From positions 620,001 to 684,000 of the forward strand of contig NZ_JH600279.1 in assembly GCF_000245335.1 (NCBI RefSeq): 64,000 nt of DNA. The letters run 5' to 3'. The notes beneath the pieces are model-generated. The model had not been told where the DNA came from. It worked only from the letters and a program-made list of their open reading frames with translations, and searched no databases. Position numbers and translations under genes: made by a program. This DNA is from Bacillus mojavensis RO-H-1 = KCTC 3706 (GTDB lineage: Bacteria; Bacillota; Bacilli; Bacillales; Bacillaceae). This document shows, one piece after another, positions 33,662 through 49,109 of this stretch; the first letter of the stretch is position 1, and every line of letters begins with the position of its first letter.

Positions 33662-34732
33662 TTAACTATCCGCCTGCTGAAGCTTGCTTGCCTGATCTTC
33701 TACAATCAGTGCTTCAACCACTTCGTCCAGTTTTCCTTCAAGAATCTGATCAAGCTTTTGAATGGTCAGGCCGATTCTGTGATCCGTCACACGGTTTTGC
33801 GGGAAGTTGTATGTGCGGATACGCTCAGAGCGGTCACCTGATCCGACAGCCGATTTCCGTGTTTGATCATATTCAGCTTGAGCTTCCTGCTGAAATTTAT
33901 CATAGATTCTGGCGCGGAGAACCTTCATCGCTTTTTCTTTGTTCTTGATTTGAGATTTTTCATCCTGACATGATACGACAACGCCTGTCGGCAAATGCGT
34001 CAGACGAACGGCAGACATTGTCGTGTTCACGCTTTGTCCGCCCGGTCCGCTAGAAGCAAACGTATCAACGCGGATATCCTTCTCATGAATGTCAACCTCT
34101 ACCTCTTCGGCCTCAGGAAGACATGCTACTGTTGCAGTAGATGTATGGATACGGCCGCCTGATTCTGTTTCCGGAACACGCTGAACGCGGTGAGCGCCGT
34201 TTTCATACTTGAGCTTAGAATATGCGCCGCTGCCCGTAATCATAAAGATGATCTCTTTGTAGCCGCCCGTTCCGGTTACACTTGCTTCCATAACCTCGGT
34301 TTTCCAGCCTTGAAGCTCGGCATAGCGGGAATACATTCTGTACAGGTTGCCTGCAAATAAAGCGGCTTCCTCTCCGCCTGCCGCTCCGCGGATCTCCATG
34401 ATAACGTTTTTATCATCATTAGGATCTTTCGGGATCAGGAGCACTTTCAGACGTTCTGACAGTGTTTCAGTTTCTTTCTGAAGTTCAGAAATCTCTTCCT
34501 TCACCATGTCGCGCATCTCAGCATCAAGCTTATCCTCAAGCATCGCTTTTGCATCAGCCAGCTGTTCTGACGCATCTCTGTATTGTCTATATACGTCAAC
34601 TGTTTCTTGTATATCAGATTGCTCTTTCGAATATTCTCTAAGCTTTTTGGGATCGTTGACAACTTCTGGATCGCTTAAAAGCTCATTTAATTTTTCATAT
34701 CGTTCTTCGATTGACTTTAAACGGTCTAACAC
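33662..34732 (-). CDS. prfA: Peptide chain release factor 1 (RF1)
   Basis: 356 residues, recognising UAA and UAG. The start is GTG at 34732 ([14 protein letters not shown]), supported by AGAGGTGA 5-6 nt upstream; a GTG three codons earlier lies inside that site. GGQ motif in [20 protein letters not shown] near residue 230. Followed directly by prmC. This gene should not be confused with the unrelated virulence regulator also named prfA. Confidence 0.97.
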   Translation of the reverse strand: MLDRLKSIEERYEKLNELLSDPEVVNDPKKLREYSKEQSDIQETVDVYRQYRDASEQLADAKAMLEDKLDAEMRDMVKEEISELQKETETLSERLKVLLIPKDPNDDKNVIMEIRGAAGGEEAALFAGNLYRMYSRYAELQGWKTEVMEASVTGTGGYKEIIFMITGSGAYSKLKYENGAHRVQRVPETESGGRIHTSTATVACLPEAEEVEVDIHEKDIRVDTFASSGPGGQSVNTTMSAVRLTHLPTGVVVSCQDEKSQIKNKEKAMKVLRARIYDKFQQEAQAEYDQTRKSAVGSGDRSERIRTYNFPQNRVTDHRIGLTIQKLDQILEGKLDEVVEALIVEDQASKLQQADS

Positions 34733-34859
34733 GGTCTTCACCTCTGTTTTCCTGTGCGTAACATTCTCATTATAGTATAGGGACTATCGCCAGTCAAAAG
34801 CATTTCAATCCCAGTTAAAAAAGCCTCCTCTGCTATACTGAAAAAGAGGAGGGATCGTA

Positions 34860-35243
34860 TTGCTTACATCTATACATCATATTGCAATCATATGCTCGGA
34901 TTATGAAAAGTCGAAAGCTTTTTACGTACATAAGCTCGGTTTTCAGGTGATACAAGAAACATACCGAGAAGAGCGCGACTCCTATAAGCTTGATTTGTCG
35001 CTTAACGGCTCGTACGTCATTGAGCTGTTTTCGTTCCCTGATCCGCCCGCACGTCAAACCCGGCCTGAAGGTGCAGGGCTCCGACATCTTGCCTTTACGG
35101 TCAGCAGCTTAGATCAGGCTGTTCAGGAGCTTCACGAAAAAGGAATCGAGACAGAGCCGATCAGGACAGACCCGCTGACAGGCAAGCGGTTCACCTTCTT
35201 TTTTGATCCCGATCAGCTTCCGTTAGAGCTGTATGAGCAATAA
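34860..35243 (+). CDS. ywkD: VOC/glyoxalase-family protein YwkD
   Basis: 127 residues, single vicinal-oxygen-chelate domain. Start TTG at 34860, 8 nt after GAGGAGGG. Two half-modules with metal-ligand candidates: HIAIICSDYEKSKAFY (His near 8), VIELFSFPD (Glu near 55), RHLAFTVSSLDQA (His near 75), LPLELYEQ (Glu near 124). A lactoylglutathione lyase or methylmalonyl-CoA epimerase-like activity is possible; the substrate is unknown. Confidence 0.88.
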   Translation: MLTSIHHIAIICSDYEKSKAFYVHKLGFQVIQETYREERDSYKLDLSLNGSYVIELFSFPDPPARQTRPEGAGLRHLAFTVSSLDQAVQELHEKGIETEPIRTDPLTGKRFTFFFDPDQLPLELYEQ

Positions 35244-35364
35244 TGGTTTTTGAGGAAAAAAGGGGGATGCCCACTTTCTTTGCCGAATCTTTTCTTGTTT
35301 TGTCTAATGGGAAGGGAACCGCTCCCCATGGTCGAATACCTAGCTAAAAAGGAGGTATGGGATC

Positions 35365-35919
35365 ATGAATACAAATATGGTAGCAAGTGAACTCGGCGTC
35401 TCCGCAAAAACAGTGCAGCGGTGGGTGAAGCAGCTGAACCTTCCGGCTGAACGGAACGAGCTCGGACACTATTCGTTTACGGCTGAAGATGTGCAAATCC
35501 TGAAATCTGTTCAAAAACAAATTTCTGAAGGCACGGCGCTTCAGGATATTAATGTGCCGCGGAGCAATAAAAAGCGCACAGGCTTCCTTGTCCAAAAAAC
35601 AAACAGTGATACAGAGAAAAGACTCGAACAGCTCGAACAAAAGCTGGACACCTTATTACAGCAAAAACAGGAAGAAAACGAGCTGCTGGCAAGAATTGAG
35701 GAATTGGAACGCCAGCTTAAACAAAAAGCCGATGAAGGCGTATCCTATCAGCTTCTGCAGCACAGAAGAGAAATCGATGACATTCTTGCCGACCTGCAAT
35801 CAATGACCTCACAAATGAAAGAATTCACCGCTCAGCCGACCCCTGAGACTGCTGCTTCATCCGAAAAAATAAAAACAAGAAAAAAACCGCTGCTGTCACT
35901 GTTTAAATTCCAAACGTAA
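35365..35919 (+). CDS. racA: Chromosome-anchoring protein RacA
   Basis: 184 residues. N-terminal MerR-like helix-turn-helix ([20 protein letters not shown]) that binds GC-rich ram sites near the origin, a middle coiled coil ([35 protein letters not shown]) and a basic C-terminus. RacA tethers the origin region to the pole through DivIVA at sporulation onset and is Spo0A-controlled in B. subtilis. AAAAGGAGG precedes ATG 35365. Confidence 0.95.
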   Translation: MNTNMVASELGVSAKTVQRWVKQLNLPAERNELGHYSFTAEDVQILKSVQKQISEGTALQDINVPRSNKKRTGFLVQKTNSDTEKRLEQLEQKLDTLLQQKQEENELLARIEELERQLKQKADEGVSYQLLQHRREIDDILADLQSMTSQMKEFTAQPTPETAASSEKIKTRKKPLLSLFKFQT

Positions 35920-35923
35920 AGTA

Positions 35924-35953
35924 AAAAAGCTCCCCGTAAAGGGAGCTTTTTTA
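35924..35953. terminator. Bidirectional terminator racA / ywkB
   Basis: Stem AAAAAGCTCCC / GGGAGCTTTTT with CGTAAA loop between converging genes. Confidence 0.92.
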
Positions 35954-35954
35954 A

Positions 35955-38739
<2,785 letters not shown>

Positions 38740-38921
38740 CTAAAAATAACCGATCATGATCTTTATGCGACTTTGTGACAATTATTCGAACAATGTCTCA
38801 AAACTATTTACATTACGTTAGTTATTTTATGCCTGTCAAAATCAAAATTCAAGGGAAGAAAATTACTTAATTTTTTAATACACTTATTTAAATTTTTTAA
38901 TTGATTGTTGTCAGAATATAT

Positions 38922-38950
38922 AAAAAAACACCAGCTTTTCGGCCGGTGCT
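38922..38950 (-). terminator. Terminator of tdk
   Basis: On the minus strand CACCGGC pairs with GCTGGTG (one G-U), followed by seven T. Between it and maeA lies about 230 nt of AT-rich DNA with the maeA promoter region and no gene. Confidence 0.8.
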
Positions 38951-38976
38951 TTCTATCTTTTTACCCATGTTTTGCA

Positions 38977-39564
38977 TTAGTTTTTAGATTTTCCCGGAAC
39001 TTCGTGGTGGTGTCTGCATCTTGCTTCATAGGATTCAGACGCACCCACCAGAATGACCGGATCATCATAAGAAGCCGGCTTTCCGTCAATGAGCCGCTGT
39101 GTTCTGCTTGCCGGTGATCCGCAGACGGAACAGACGGCCTGCAGCTTCGTCACACTTTCAGCGATGGCCATAATATCCGGCACAACGCCGAACGGCTCTC
39201 CTCTGAAATCCATATCAAGACCTGCTGCGATCACACGATATCCTTTATCGGCAAGTGCTGATAAAACATCAATGATCGCCCGATCGAAGAATTGAACCTC
39301 GTCAACTGCGATCACATCCGTGCTCTCACTGATATGATCCCAAATGTCCGCAGCCGAAGTAATGGCATAGCTCGTCATAGATGTTCCATTATGGGAGACA
39401 ACAGCATCTTCGCTGTATCGATTATCAATCACAGGTTTAAAGACCCTGACCTCCTGCTTGGCGTAAGTTGCTCTCTTCACTCTTCTGATCAGCTCTTCAG
39501 ATTTCCCCGAGAACATACTGCCGCAAATCAGCTCAAGCCACCCGCTTTGCTTCATTATGTACAT
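38977..39564 (-). CDS. tdk: Thymidine kinase Tdk
   Basis: 195 residues from ATG 39564 ([20 protein letters not shown]); a longer frame upstream is not supported. P-loop [11 protein letters not shown] near residue 15, Walker [11 protein letters not shown] near 90, lasso region near 170 with zinc cysteines [13 protein letters not shown] and ARCRHHHEV. It phosphorylates thymidine in the salvage pathway. Sits directly downstream of rpmE as in B. subtilis. Confidence 0.96.
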   Translation of the reverse strand: MYIMKQSGWLELICGSMFSGKSEELIRRVKRATYAKQEVRVFKPVIDNRYSEDAVVSHNGTSMTSYAITSAADIWDHISESTDVIAVDEVQFFDRAIIDVLSALADKGYRVIAAGLDMDFRGEPFGVVPDIMAIAESVTKLQAVCSVCGSPASRTQRLIDGKPASYDDPVILVGASESYEARCRHHHEVPGKSKN

Positions 39565-39605
39565 TGGCTCTGCTCCCCTCTCTCTGCCAGCTGTGTTTTT
39601 GACAT

Positions 39606-39639
39606 ACAAAAAACAGGCAAGAACTGCTTCTTGCCTGTT
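39606..39639 (-). terminator. Terminator of rpmE
   Basis: Eleven-bp stem AACAGGCAAGA / TCTTGCCTGTT with T-run on the minus strand just after rpmE. Confidence 0.9.
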
Positions 39640-39652
39640 GAAAAATCTATTA

Positions 39653-39949
<297 letters not shown>

Positions 39950-39971
39950 TTACTTCTTTTGCAAATAGATT

Positions 39972-41255
39972 TTATCGTCTGGCTGATGATAGATTTGCCT
40001 GCTTCCATTCTTGATTGAGAATATCGAAAAATTCCTGGTTTGTTTTGGTTTTTTTCATTTTTCTCATGAATTTTTCCGCGAAATCAGGCGAATCTGACAT
40101 CGTTTTGCGGATAGACCATAAACGGTCAAGATGCTCTTTCGGCACAAGCAGCTCTTCCTTACGCGTTCCAGAACGGCGAATATCGATTGCAGGGAAGATG
40201 CGGCGTTCTGCCAGAGAGCGGTCAAGATGAAGCTCCATGTTGCCCGTTCCCTTGAATTCTTCATAGATTACATCATCCATACGAGATCCTGTATCAACAA
40301 GAGCAGTGGCCAGGATCGTTAAGCTTCCGCCTTCTTCGATATTTCTCGCTGCCCCGAAGAAACGCTTCGGACGGTGGAACGCTGCCGGGTCAATCCCTCC
40401 GGACAGTGTTCTTCCGCTCGGCGGAATCACTAGGTTGTAGGCACGGGCAAGGCGTGTGATACTGTCCATCAGGATAATAACGTCTTTCTTGTGCTCAACG
40501 AGGCGCATAGCGCGTTCAAGCACAAGCTCGGCTACTTTGATATGGTTTTCCGGCACTTCATCAAACGTTGAGCTGACGACATCCCCAGCAACAGAACGCT
40601 CAATGTCCGTAACCTCTTCCGGTCTTTCGTCGATCAATAGGACAATCAGCTCTGCTTCAGGCTGGTTCGCTGTAATACTGTTGGCGATTTCCTTCAGCAG
40701 CATCGTTTTCCCGGCTTTCGGCGGCGCTACAATCAAACCGCGCTGGCCAAAGCCTACCGGCGCCATCATGTCCATAATTCTTGTAGACAAGAAATTCGGT
40801 TTTGTTTCGAGCACCATATGGCGGTCTGGATAAAGTGGAGTAAGGGCTGGGAAGTGAACACGCTCTTTTGCGGATTCCGGATCATCTCCATTTACTGCTT
40901 CAACGTGCAAAAGTCCATAATAACGCTCATTTTCTTTTGGCGGGCGAACCTTGCCGGATACTTTGTCTCCATTCCGCAAATCGAAGCGGCGGATTTGTGA
41001 AGCTGAGATGTAAATGTCTTCAGAGCTTGGAGAATAGTTGATCGGTCTCAGGAAGCCAAATCCCTCTGATTGGATGATCTCAAGAACACCTTCCATAAAC
41101 AAAAGATCTTCCTGTTCTGCATTCGCTTTCAGAATAGCGAAAATCAGTTCTTTTTTTGTCAGTTTACTGTAGTAGGAGATTTTATAATGTCTTGCAAGTT
41201 CATATAGCTCTTTTAATTTCATATTTTCCAAAGAGGAAATAGATACGTCTTTCAT
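39972..41255 (-). CDS. rho: Transcription termination factor Rho
   Basis: 427 residues. N-terminal helical RHO-N domain ([20 protein letters not shown]), cold-shock-like RNA-binding domain with GFGFLRP near residue 65, P-loop [14 protein letters not shown] near 180, Walker [17 protein letters not shown] near 262, and R-loop/Q-loop region [24 protein letters not shown]-driven hexameric RNA translocase. Its ribosome site is weak (GTGGTG), which fits the known autoregulation of rho. Confidence 0.97.
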   Translation of the reverse strand: MKDVSISSLENMKLKELYELARHYKISYYSKLTKKELIFAILKANAEQEDLLFMEGVLEIIQSEGFGFLRPINYSPSSEDIYISASQIRRFDLRNGDKVSGKVRPPKENERYYGLLHVEAVNGDDPESAKERVHFPALTPLYPDRHMVLETKPNFLSTRIMDMMAPVGFGQRGLIVAPPKAGKTMLLKEIANSITANQPEAELIVLLIDERPEEVTDIERSVAGDVVSSTFDEVPENHIKVAELVLERAMRLVEHKKDVIILMDSITRLARAYNLVIPPSGRTLSGGIDPAAFHRPKRFFGAARNIEEGGSLTILATALVDTGSRMDDVIYEEFKGTGNMELHLDRSLAERRIFPAIDIRRSGTRKEELLVPKEHLDRLWSIRKTMSDSPDFAEKFMRKMKKTKTNQEFFDILNQEWKQANLSSARR

Positions 41256-41628
41256 AAAAACACCACGCTTTTCATAGTCAATATCTTACTTTACACATGT
41301 AATCTGCTGCTTTTGCACAACATCCGCCAAAGCACATTCTTTTTTTAACATAAAGGAACTTCTATCGGTAACACTTCCACCCATGATCGGCGCTTTTGTT
41401 AAAAGGATTGTCTTAATGAGTTTTGAAGGAAGCGAGGACAAAAACATGAGAAGATCAATACTTATATCGTCTGATGCGGTAGAAATTGAAACTTTCCTAG
41501 TGCTTAAAAGAAGGAATTACGCAGTTAAAAATCGCAGCACTCTTTATTTTTACCTTATTTCAAAAAATTATTCAACTGAAATAAGGTTTTGACACGCAAT
41601 TGATAGGGTTGTCTCTTATTTGCAAAAG
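41256..41628. other. rho leader/promoter region with stem-loop
   Basis: About 370 nt without a convincing gene. ACCTTATTTCA / TGAAATAAGGT forms an 11-bp stem (about 41553-41590), overlapping a weak minus-strand promoter candidate TTGAAT-N17-TAAAAA. A plus-strand 48-codon frame at 41446-41592 has a possible AGGA site but no recognisable product. This long leader would suit Rho autoregulation by attenuation. Confidence 0.4.
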
Positions 41629-41658
41629 AAAAGCGGGTCAACACCCGCTTTTTCTCTT
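41629..41658 (-). terminator. Terminator of glpX
   Basis: Stem AAAAGCGGGT / ACCCGCTTTT with CAAC loop; T-rich on the minus strand after glpX stop. Confidence 0.88.
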
Positions 41659-41660
41659 TG

Positions 41661-42626
41661 TTATGGACGGATTACGAGATTTGGTTTTTTCTTCAGGCTG
41701 TGTCTGCCGTCAACAAAACGGACAGTGCCTGATTTCGCACGGATGACCAAGCTTTCAGTCGTGCCGACAGATCCTTTGAATTGAACGCCTTTTAACAGCT
41801 CCCCGTCAGTTACGCCGGTAGCCGCAAAAATAGCGTCATCGCCTCTCACAAGGTCTTCCATACGCAGCACTTTGCTTAAATCAAGTCCCATTTTGTTGCA
41901 GCGTATGATTTCTTCCTCGCTTTGCGGAAGAAGTTTACCGATAATTTCTCCGCCTAGCGCTTTTAACGCGACAGCAGATAGGACGCCTTCAGGAGCTCCT
42001 CCTGATCCGAACAGGATGTCTACGCCTGTGTGGTCGAAAGCCGTATTGATGGCGCCTGCGACATCCCCATCATTGATCAGTTTGATTCTGGCGCCGGCCT
42101 CACGAAGCTCAGAAATGATTTTTTCGTGTCGATCGCGGTTTAAAATGGTAGCAACGACGTCCTCGACGTCTTTGTTTTTCGCTTTTGCTACCGCTCTAAG
42201 GTTATCAATGACTGGAGCTTCAATATCAATGCAGCCCACCGCTTCCGGACCGACTGCGATTTTCTGCATATACATATCTGGAGCATTTAAAAGCGTGCCG
42301 TGGTCAGCAACTGCAATAACAGTCAGCGCGTTCCAGCCGCCGCTTGCTAAGATGTTTGTGCCTTCGAGAGGATCAACAGCGACATCGACGCGCGGACCGT
42401 ACCCGTTTCCGAGTTTTTCCCCGATATAAAGCATCGGCGCTTCGTCCATTTCTCCTTCTCCGATCACAACAGTTCCTTTCATCGGGACTGTATCAAAAAC
42501 GTCTCTCATTGCGCTTGTTGCTGCTTCATCAGCCTCGTCTTTCTTTCCCCTGCCCATCCATCTTGCTGATGCTAATGCCGCAGCTTCAGTCACACGGACC
42601 AATTCCATTGATAAACTTCTTTCCAT
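41661..42626 (-). CDS. glpX: Fructose-1,6-bisphosphatase class II GlpX (YwjI)
   Basis: 321 residues, starting [20 protein letters not shown]. GlpX signature features: metal-binding [11 protein letters not shown] near residue 57, [13 protein letters not shown] near 87 (lithium-sensitive phosphatase-like metal site), and [12 protein letters not shown] near 207. It carries out a gluconeogenic step next to fbaA and tal. Follows murAB by 31 nt, so probably cotranscribed with it. Confidence 0.96.
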   Translation of the reverse strand: MERSLSMELVRVTEAAALASARWMGRGKKDEADEAATSAMRDVFDTVPMKGTVVIGEGEMDEAPMLYIGEKLGNGYGPRVDVAVDPLEGTNILASGGWNALTVIAVADHGTLLNAPDMYMQKIAVGPEAVGCIDIEAPVIDNLRAVAKAKNKDVEDVVATILNRDRHEKIISELREAGARIKLINDGDVAGAINTAFDHTGVDILFGSGGAPEGVLSAVALKALGGEIIGKLLPQSEEEIIRCNKMGLDLSKVLRMEDLVRGDDAIFAATGVTDGELLKGVQFKGSVGTTESLVIRAKSGTVRFVDGRHSLKKKPNLVIRP

Positions 42627-42657
42627 CTCAACACGATCTCCTCTCGCAAATAACCAA

Positions 42658-43947
42658 TTAAGAATTTTGCATCTGTTCTATCTCTTCATCAGTCATTCTC
42701 TCGCGCCAGATTGTGGCTCCCAAACCCTCTAGTTTCTTCTCTAGGCTGCTGTATCCGCGATCAATATGCTCCAGACCTGTAATTTCTGTGACACCGTCAG
42801 CCATCAGCCCGGCAACCACTAAACAGGCTCCGGCCCGCAGATCGCTCGCCTTCACCTTAGCGCCTTGAAGCTCGACAGGACCCGTGATGATTGCAGATCT
42901 GCCCTCTACTTTCATATTAGCGCCCATTCGTCTCAGCTCATCAATATGTTTGAATCTCGCCGAATAGATGGTGTCAGTCACGACGCTTGTCCCTTTTGCT
43001 CTCGTCAAAAGCGCCGTCATCGGCTGCTGCAAATCAGTCGGAAATCCCGGGTATACTAGGGTTTTTACATCAACCGGCTTAAGATTTTTCTGCCCTCCGA
43101 CAATGAGCAGCTGGTCGTCGCTTGTCTCAATGTGAAAGCCCATTTCTCTCAGCTTTGCTGTTAAGGACTCAAGGTGAGTCGGGATGACATTATCAATGAT
43201 GACCTCTTTGCCCATCGCAGCTCCTGCAATCATAAATGTTCCGGCTTCAATTCTGTCCGGAATGATCGTATGTTTGCAGCCGTGCAGTTCCTTTACGCCA
43301 TCGATTCGGATGACATTGGTTCCAGCACCTTTGATTTTTGCGCCCATGCTGGTGAGCAATGTCGCGACATCAATAATCTCCGGCTCTTTCGCAGCGTTTT
43401 CGATGATGGTTTTTCCTTCTGCCAAAACAGCCGCAAGCATAATGTTAATCGTTGCCCCGACGCTTACGACATCTAAATAAATACGTGCGCCTCTCAGCCT
43501 TTCAGCGCGCAAATAAATCGCGCCCTGTTCATTGGTCACTTCAGCTCCGAGCGCTTCGAAACCCTTGATGTGCTGGTCAATCGGACGGGGGCCCAGGTGG
43601 CAGCCGCCAGGCAATCCGATGACGGCCTGTTTAAAGCGGCCGAGCATCGCCCCCATTAAATAATAAGACGCGCGCAGTTTTTTCACTTTTCCGTTAGGAA
43701 GCGGCATGCTGATCATTGATGTGGGGTCGACAATCATTTCCCCATTCTCAAAATGCACATTGCCGCCGATTTCCTGTAACAGGTCACGCAGCGTTTCAAT
43801 ATCTGAAATCTCAGGAAGCCCTTCTATTGTCACCTCGGAATTTGCCAAAATGGTTGCTGGTATTAATGCAACAGCACTGTTTTTAGCGCCGCTGATGTGT
43901 ACTGTACCGTTTAACGAGTCACCGCCGGCAATATTCAACTTTTCCAT
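42658..43947 (-). CDS. murAB: UDP-N-acetylglucosamine 1-carboxyvinyltransferase MurAB (MurZ)
   Basis: 429 residues, second MurA of the window. [16 protein letters not shown] near residue 20 holds the conserved lysine/asparagine, and [19 protein letters not shown] near 115 the catalytic cysteine. Same reaction as MurAA; in B. subtilis MurAB is dispensable and helps under stress. The two copies differ in the C-terminal tail: this one ends [12 protein letters not shown]. Confidence 0.96.
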   Translation of the reverse strand: MEKLNIAGGDSLNGTVHISGAKNSAVALIPATILANSEVTIEGLPEISDIETLRDLLQEIGGNVHFENGEMIVDPTSMISMPLPNGKVKKLRASYYLMGAMLGRFKQAVIGLPGGCHLGPRPIDQHIKGFEALGAEVTNEQGAIYLRAERLRGARIYLDVVSVGATINIMLAAVLAEGKTIIENAAKEPEIIDVATLLTSMGAKIKGAGTNVIRIDGVKELHGCKHTIIPDRIEAGTFMIAGAAMGKEVIIDNVIPTHLESLTAKLREMGFHIETSDDQLLIVGGQKNLKPVDVKTLVYPGFPTDLQQPMTALLTRAKGTSVVTDTIYSARFKHIDELRRMGANMKVEGRSAIITGPVELQGAKVKASDLRAGACLVVAGLMADGVTEITGLEHIDRGYSSLEKKLEGLGATIWRERMTDEEIEQMQNS

Positions 43948-44286
43948 GATAGTCTCCTTCCATAAGAAGATAGCTGCGGAGCTAAATAAAATGGCATTTT
44001 ATTCTGTCTCTGCAAATAAAGCTCATGTCCAAAATCTAGCCAATTCGAAGAGAAAGAATACAACACATTGTAAAATATCAGGAAGAAAATAGCGAAGCTT
44101 TGCGGGGGGCATAGGTTTCAAAAAATCGACAGAGACCCGCCGGCTATAGAGACATCTTCGTCATCCGGCAAAAGCAGCACGCAACCCTCATTCCGATATC
44201 AGCACCTGCAGCCCAATAATTCCTTCTCTGTAAGCGGCATGCATCTGAAGGTCCGCTGTATCAGGATGGTGAAAAACAAAGGCCGC
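43948..44286. other. tal-murAB spacer with possible coding relic
   Basis: About 340 nt upstream of murAB. No confident promoter. On the minus strand an open frame continuing from the end of tal reads FVFHHPDTADLQMHAAYREG followed by IIGLQVLISE and a stop near 44190. It looks coding-like in composition, but has no start signal and I recognise no family; a decayed gene end or chance. Confidence 0.25.
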
Positions 44287-44313
44287 GGCAAACAGGCATA
44301 CACTCTGTTTGCC
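44287..44313 (-). terminator. Stem-loop after tal
   Basis: Nine-bp perfect stem GGCAAACAG / CTGTTTGCC just past the tal stop; a T-rich stretch begins about 6 nt later, so termination may be weak. Confidence 0.55.
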
Positions 44314-44323
44314 ACCGCTTAAA

Positions 44324-44962
<639 letters not shown>

Positions 44963-45031
44963 TTACAAAAGCCTCCCAGAGTAAGAATTTTCAGAACTGT
45001 GAATATGATTGCGCTTTCTAAAGATAGACGG

Positions 45032-45058
45032 AAAACCGCCTGTCAAGCTGTCAGGCGG
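45032..45058 (-). terminator. Terminator of fbaA
   Basis: Stem CCGCCTG / CAGGCGG with a nine-base loop, followed by TTTT on the minus strand. Confidence 0.7.
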
Positions 45059-45079
45059 CTATAAAAAGTTCCAATTGAA

Positions 45080-45937
45080 TTAAGCTTGGTTTGAAGAACC
45101 AAATTCACGCATTTTACCGATAACAGTTTCTTTAATCGCTTCGCGAGCAGGTCCAAGGTATTTACGTGGATCGTACTCGTCAGGCTTAGCTGCTAATGTT
45201 TCGCGAACAGCTTTTGCAGAAGAAATTTGGTTTTCAGTATTTACGTTGATTTTAGCTGTACCAAGTGAGATTGATTTTTTGATGTCAGCAGTCGGAATTC
45301 CAGTACCGCCGTGAAGAACGAGCGGAAGACCAGTAGACTTTCCGATCTCTTCCATTTCTTTGAAACCAAGGTTTGGCTCACCTTTGTAAGGGCCGTGAAC
45401 AGAACCTAATGCAGGTGCAAGGCAGTCGATGCCAGTGCGCTCAACAAGCTCTTGGCACTCTTTAGGATCAGCGTAGATTACGCCTTCAGCGATAACGTCG
45501 TCTTCTTGTCCGCCGACTGTTCCAAGCTCAGCTTCTACAGATACTCCGTGGAAATGAGCAAGCTCAACAACTTTAGAAGTTGTTGCTACGTTTTCTTCAA
45601 ATGGATGGTGAGAAGCGTCGATCATTACAGATGTGAAACCTGCATGAATCGCTTTCGCACAAGATTCAAAGCTTGAACCGTGGTCTAAGTGGATCGCAAC
45701 AGGAACTGTCACTTTGTACTCTTCCATTAGTGCTTTTACCATAGCTACGACTGTTTTGAAGCCGCCCATGTAGCGTCCCGCACCTTCGGAAACACCAAGG
45801 ATCACTGGAGATTTTTCTTCTTCAGCTGCTTGTAAAATCGCTTGAGTAAACTCAAGGTTGTTTAAGTTAAATTGTCCTACAGCATAACCTTTTTCTTTAG
45901 CTGTATTCAACATTTCCGTCATTGAAACTAAAGGCAT
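45080..45937 (-). CDS. fbaA: Fructose-bisphosphate aldolase class II FbaA
   Basis: 285 residues from ATG 45937 ([20 protein letters not shown]); the open frame extends further but without support. Zinc ligands in [13 protein letters not shown] near residue 82, [10 protein letters not shown] near 180 and VLHGGTGIP near 208. Cleaves fructose-1,6-bisphosphate in glycolysis and acts in reverse in gluconeogenesis with glpX. Confidence 0.98.
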   Translation of the reverse strand: MPLVSMTEMLNTAKEKGYAVGQFNLNNLEFTQAILQAAEEEKSPVILGVSEGAGRYMGGFKTVVAMVKALMEEYKVTVPVAIHLDHGSSFESCAKAIHAGFTSVMIDASHHPFEENVATTSKVVELAHFHGVSVEAELGTVGGQEDDVIAEGVIYADPKECQELVERTGIDCLAPALGSVHGPYKGEPNLGFKEMEEIGKSTGLPLVLHGGTGIPTADIKKSISLGTAKINVNTENQISSAKAVRETLAAKPDEYDPRKYLGPAREAIKETVIGKMREFGSSNQA

Positions 45938-46117
45938 GTCGAATGTCCTCCTTATGTAGCCTGATTGTCTTCTAGCGAAAAAAGCTTTCCACCCTAGCAT
46001 GACCCATAATTTGCTGTCATATGTAAATACACAGATCGCTTTTTCTCCATAACTAGAATACCAACTTTTCGACAAATCGGCAACACAATGACCTCATTCA
46101 ATTGTTTCTTCTTTTTG

Positions 46118-46492
46118 TCAGTTAGACTTCAGGGGCAGATATTTTTTGACGGCGTCTCTGATTTCGTCGATGTCAAACGGCTTCGCAAAGTGCGTCAATG
46201 CGCCCAGTTCCTTTGATTCTTGGATCATATCGAGTTCTCCGTAAGCCGTCATGATAATCACGCGGATGTTTTCATCAATGACCTTCATCCGTTTTAAGAT
46301 TTCGATTCCGTCCATACCCGGAATTTTCATATCCAGAAGGACAAGGTCCGGGCGTTCTTTTGTCACGATATCAAGCGCTTGAAGGCCGTTCGCAGCCTGA
46401 AATGTCTGATAGCCCTCTTTATTGAACACTTCGTTAAGCAAAATACGTATTCCGTATTGATCATCAACGATTAAAATTTTTTCATTCATCAT
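46118..46492 (-). CDS. spo0F: Sporulation phosphorelay response regulator Spo0F
   Basis: 124 residues from ATG 46492 ([20 protein letters not shown]). Single receiver domain: acidic pocket Asp10/Asp11, phosphorylated Asp54 in [11 protein letters not shown], Thr82 region VIIMTAYGE and Lys104 in HFAKPFD. It passes phosphate from KinA-E to Spo0B and is dephosphorylated by Rap proteins, of which RapB is encoded here. A sigma-H promoter and an 0A box lie upstream. Confidence 0.97.
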   Translation of the reverse strand: MMNEKILIVDDQYGIRILLNEVFNKEGYQTFQAANGLQALDIVTKERPDLVLLDMKIPGMDGIEILKRMKVIDENIRVIIMTAYGELDMIQESKELGALTHFAKPFDIDEIRDAVKKYLPLKSN

Positions 46493-46514
46493 TTTACACC
46501 CCAATATTATGATT

Positions 46515-46521
46515 TTCGTCA
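46515..46521 (-). promoter_or_regulatory. 0A box in the spo0F promoter region
   Basis: TGACGAA on the minus strand fits the Spo0A binding box TGNCGAA. It lies just downstream of the sigma-H -10, about 22 nt before the spo0F start, a position suited to feedback control by Spo0A~P. Confidence 0.7.
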
Positions 46522-46540
46522 AAAGTAAGCAGTAGTTTAT

Positions 46541-46569
46541 GTATTCTGTTTGATTTTCCTATTTCCTTT
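46541..46569 (-). promoter_or_regulatory. Sigma-H-type promoter of spo0F
   Basis: Minus strand AAAGGAAAT (46561-46569), 11-nt spacer, ACAGAATAC (46541-46549), close to RNAGGAWWW-N11-12-RNNGAATWW. Sigma-H control of spo0F is established in B. subtilis. Confidence 0.75.
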
Positions 46570-46657
46570 AATTATAATAGTCTACTTTACGACATTTTCT
46601 GAGCATTTTCTCTTTTGTTGTATACTGTTATTGTACGTTATAAAGGAGGATTCACTT

Positions 46658-47179
46658 ATGTTGAAAATATTTACAACACAGTTAACAGGTATTTTTTCCC
46701 GCATTCAGGATAAGGAATCTGACGCGATTGAAGATGGGGCGCGATTGCTCGCTCAAGCGGTGATCAGCGGGCATTCCATCTATATATACGGGGCTAATGA
46801 GCTTCAGGGCATCTTACATGAGGCAACCGAAAGCAAAGAACCGCTTCCTTCCGTCAAAGCGTTTCCCGCTAACGCTGATGATGTGACAGAAAGCGACAGG
46901 GTGCTGATGTTTTGCTCAGGGACAGGTACAGATGAAGAACAGGCGCTCGCGAAAGAGCTTTATGAAAAAGGCGCGGGGGTCGTCTGCATATCACCGGCAG
47001 CCAAAGACAGCGCCGGAATCGAACAATATTGCGATGTGCATATTGATTCAAAGCTAAAAATGCCGCTTGTTCCCGATGAAGACGGCACCCGCTATGGCTT
47101 CCCTTCATTAATGACAGCATTGTATGTCTACCATGCTCTATCATTTACATTAAAAGAAATTCTGCAAGAGTATGCATAA
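46658..47179 (+). CDS. ywjG: DUF2529 protein YwjG (SIS-like)
   Basis: 173 residues from ATG 46658 (MLKIFTTQLTGIFSRIQDKE), with AAAGGAGG upstream; the frame upstream overlaps the spo0F promoter. The order GHSIYIYGANELQGIL, RVLMFCSGTGTDEEQALAKE, GVVCISPAA resembles a sugar-isomerase (SIS) phosphosugar-binding fold. Function unknown. Divergent from spo0F, convergent with pyrG. Confidence 0.85.
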   Translation: MLKIFTTQLTGIFSRIQDKESDAIEDGARLLAQAVISGHSIYIYGANELQGILHEATESKEPLPSVKAFPANADDVTESDRVLMFCSGTGTDEEQALAKELYEKGAGVVCISPAAKDSAGIEQYCDVHIDSKLKMPLVPDEDGTRYGFPSLMTALYVYHALSFTLKEILQEYA

Positions 47180-47216
47180 TCACTTATTGTACATGCTGTT
47201 TCTTGCCGGAAACAAA

Positions 47217-47259
47217 TAAAAAAGACTTGTCCGCTTTTGACAAACGGCAAGTCTTTTTT
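47217..47259. terminator. Bidirectional terminator ywjG / pyrG
   Basis: Stem AAAAGACTTG / CAAGTCTTTT with an inner CCG/CGG, A-run and T-run on either side, between converging genes. Confidence 0.88.
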
Positions 47260-47261
47260 TA

Positions 47262-48896
<1,635 letters not shown>

Positions 48897-48971
48897 CTAC
48901 ATTTCTTAAAATGTACCGTTTTATAAGAAATCATTTAGCCTTTTAAATGATTTATAAGAAAAATGAGGGGT

Positions 48972-49049
48972 GAAAATAAGAAAGCTCCCTTTCAATTTCT
49001 TGAAAGGGAGCATAACGTTCTATGTTCTCTCTTCGTTTTTGAAGAGCCC
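48972..49049 (-). promoter_or_regulatory. pyrG leader with CTP-responsive attenuator
   Basis: The predicted transcript starts GGGCTCTTC at 49049. A terminator hairpin GCTCCCTTTCA / TGAAAGGGAGC (48984-49011) with T-rich tail follows about 38 nt later. In B. subtilis pyrG, low CTP causes repeated G addition at this GGGC start, and the poly-G tail pairs with the pyrimidine-rich CTCCCTTTC arm to prevent termination. All needed elements are visible here. Confidence 0.88.
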
Positions 49050-49056
49050 AAAATAC

Positions 49057-49085
49057 ATACTACCTAGTTCGACTATGAAAGTCAA
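49057..49085 (-). promoter_or_regulatory. Sigma-A promoter of pyrG
   Basis: Minus strand TTGACT (49080-49085), 17-nt spacer, TAGTAT (49057-49062), then seven bases to the GGGC start. It lies 25 nt beyond the rpoE stop. Confidence 0.82.
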
Positions 49086-49109
49086 GATCGATTTGGGGAT
49101 GAAATTCTT

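Noticed and set aside
41446..41592. 48-codon plus-strand frame with a possible AGGA site in the rho-glpX spacer
   Set aside because: No known family, AT-rich low-complexity end, ends in the stem-loop; not enough to call a gene.
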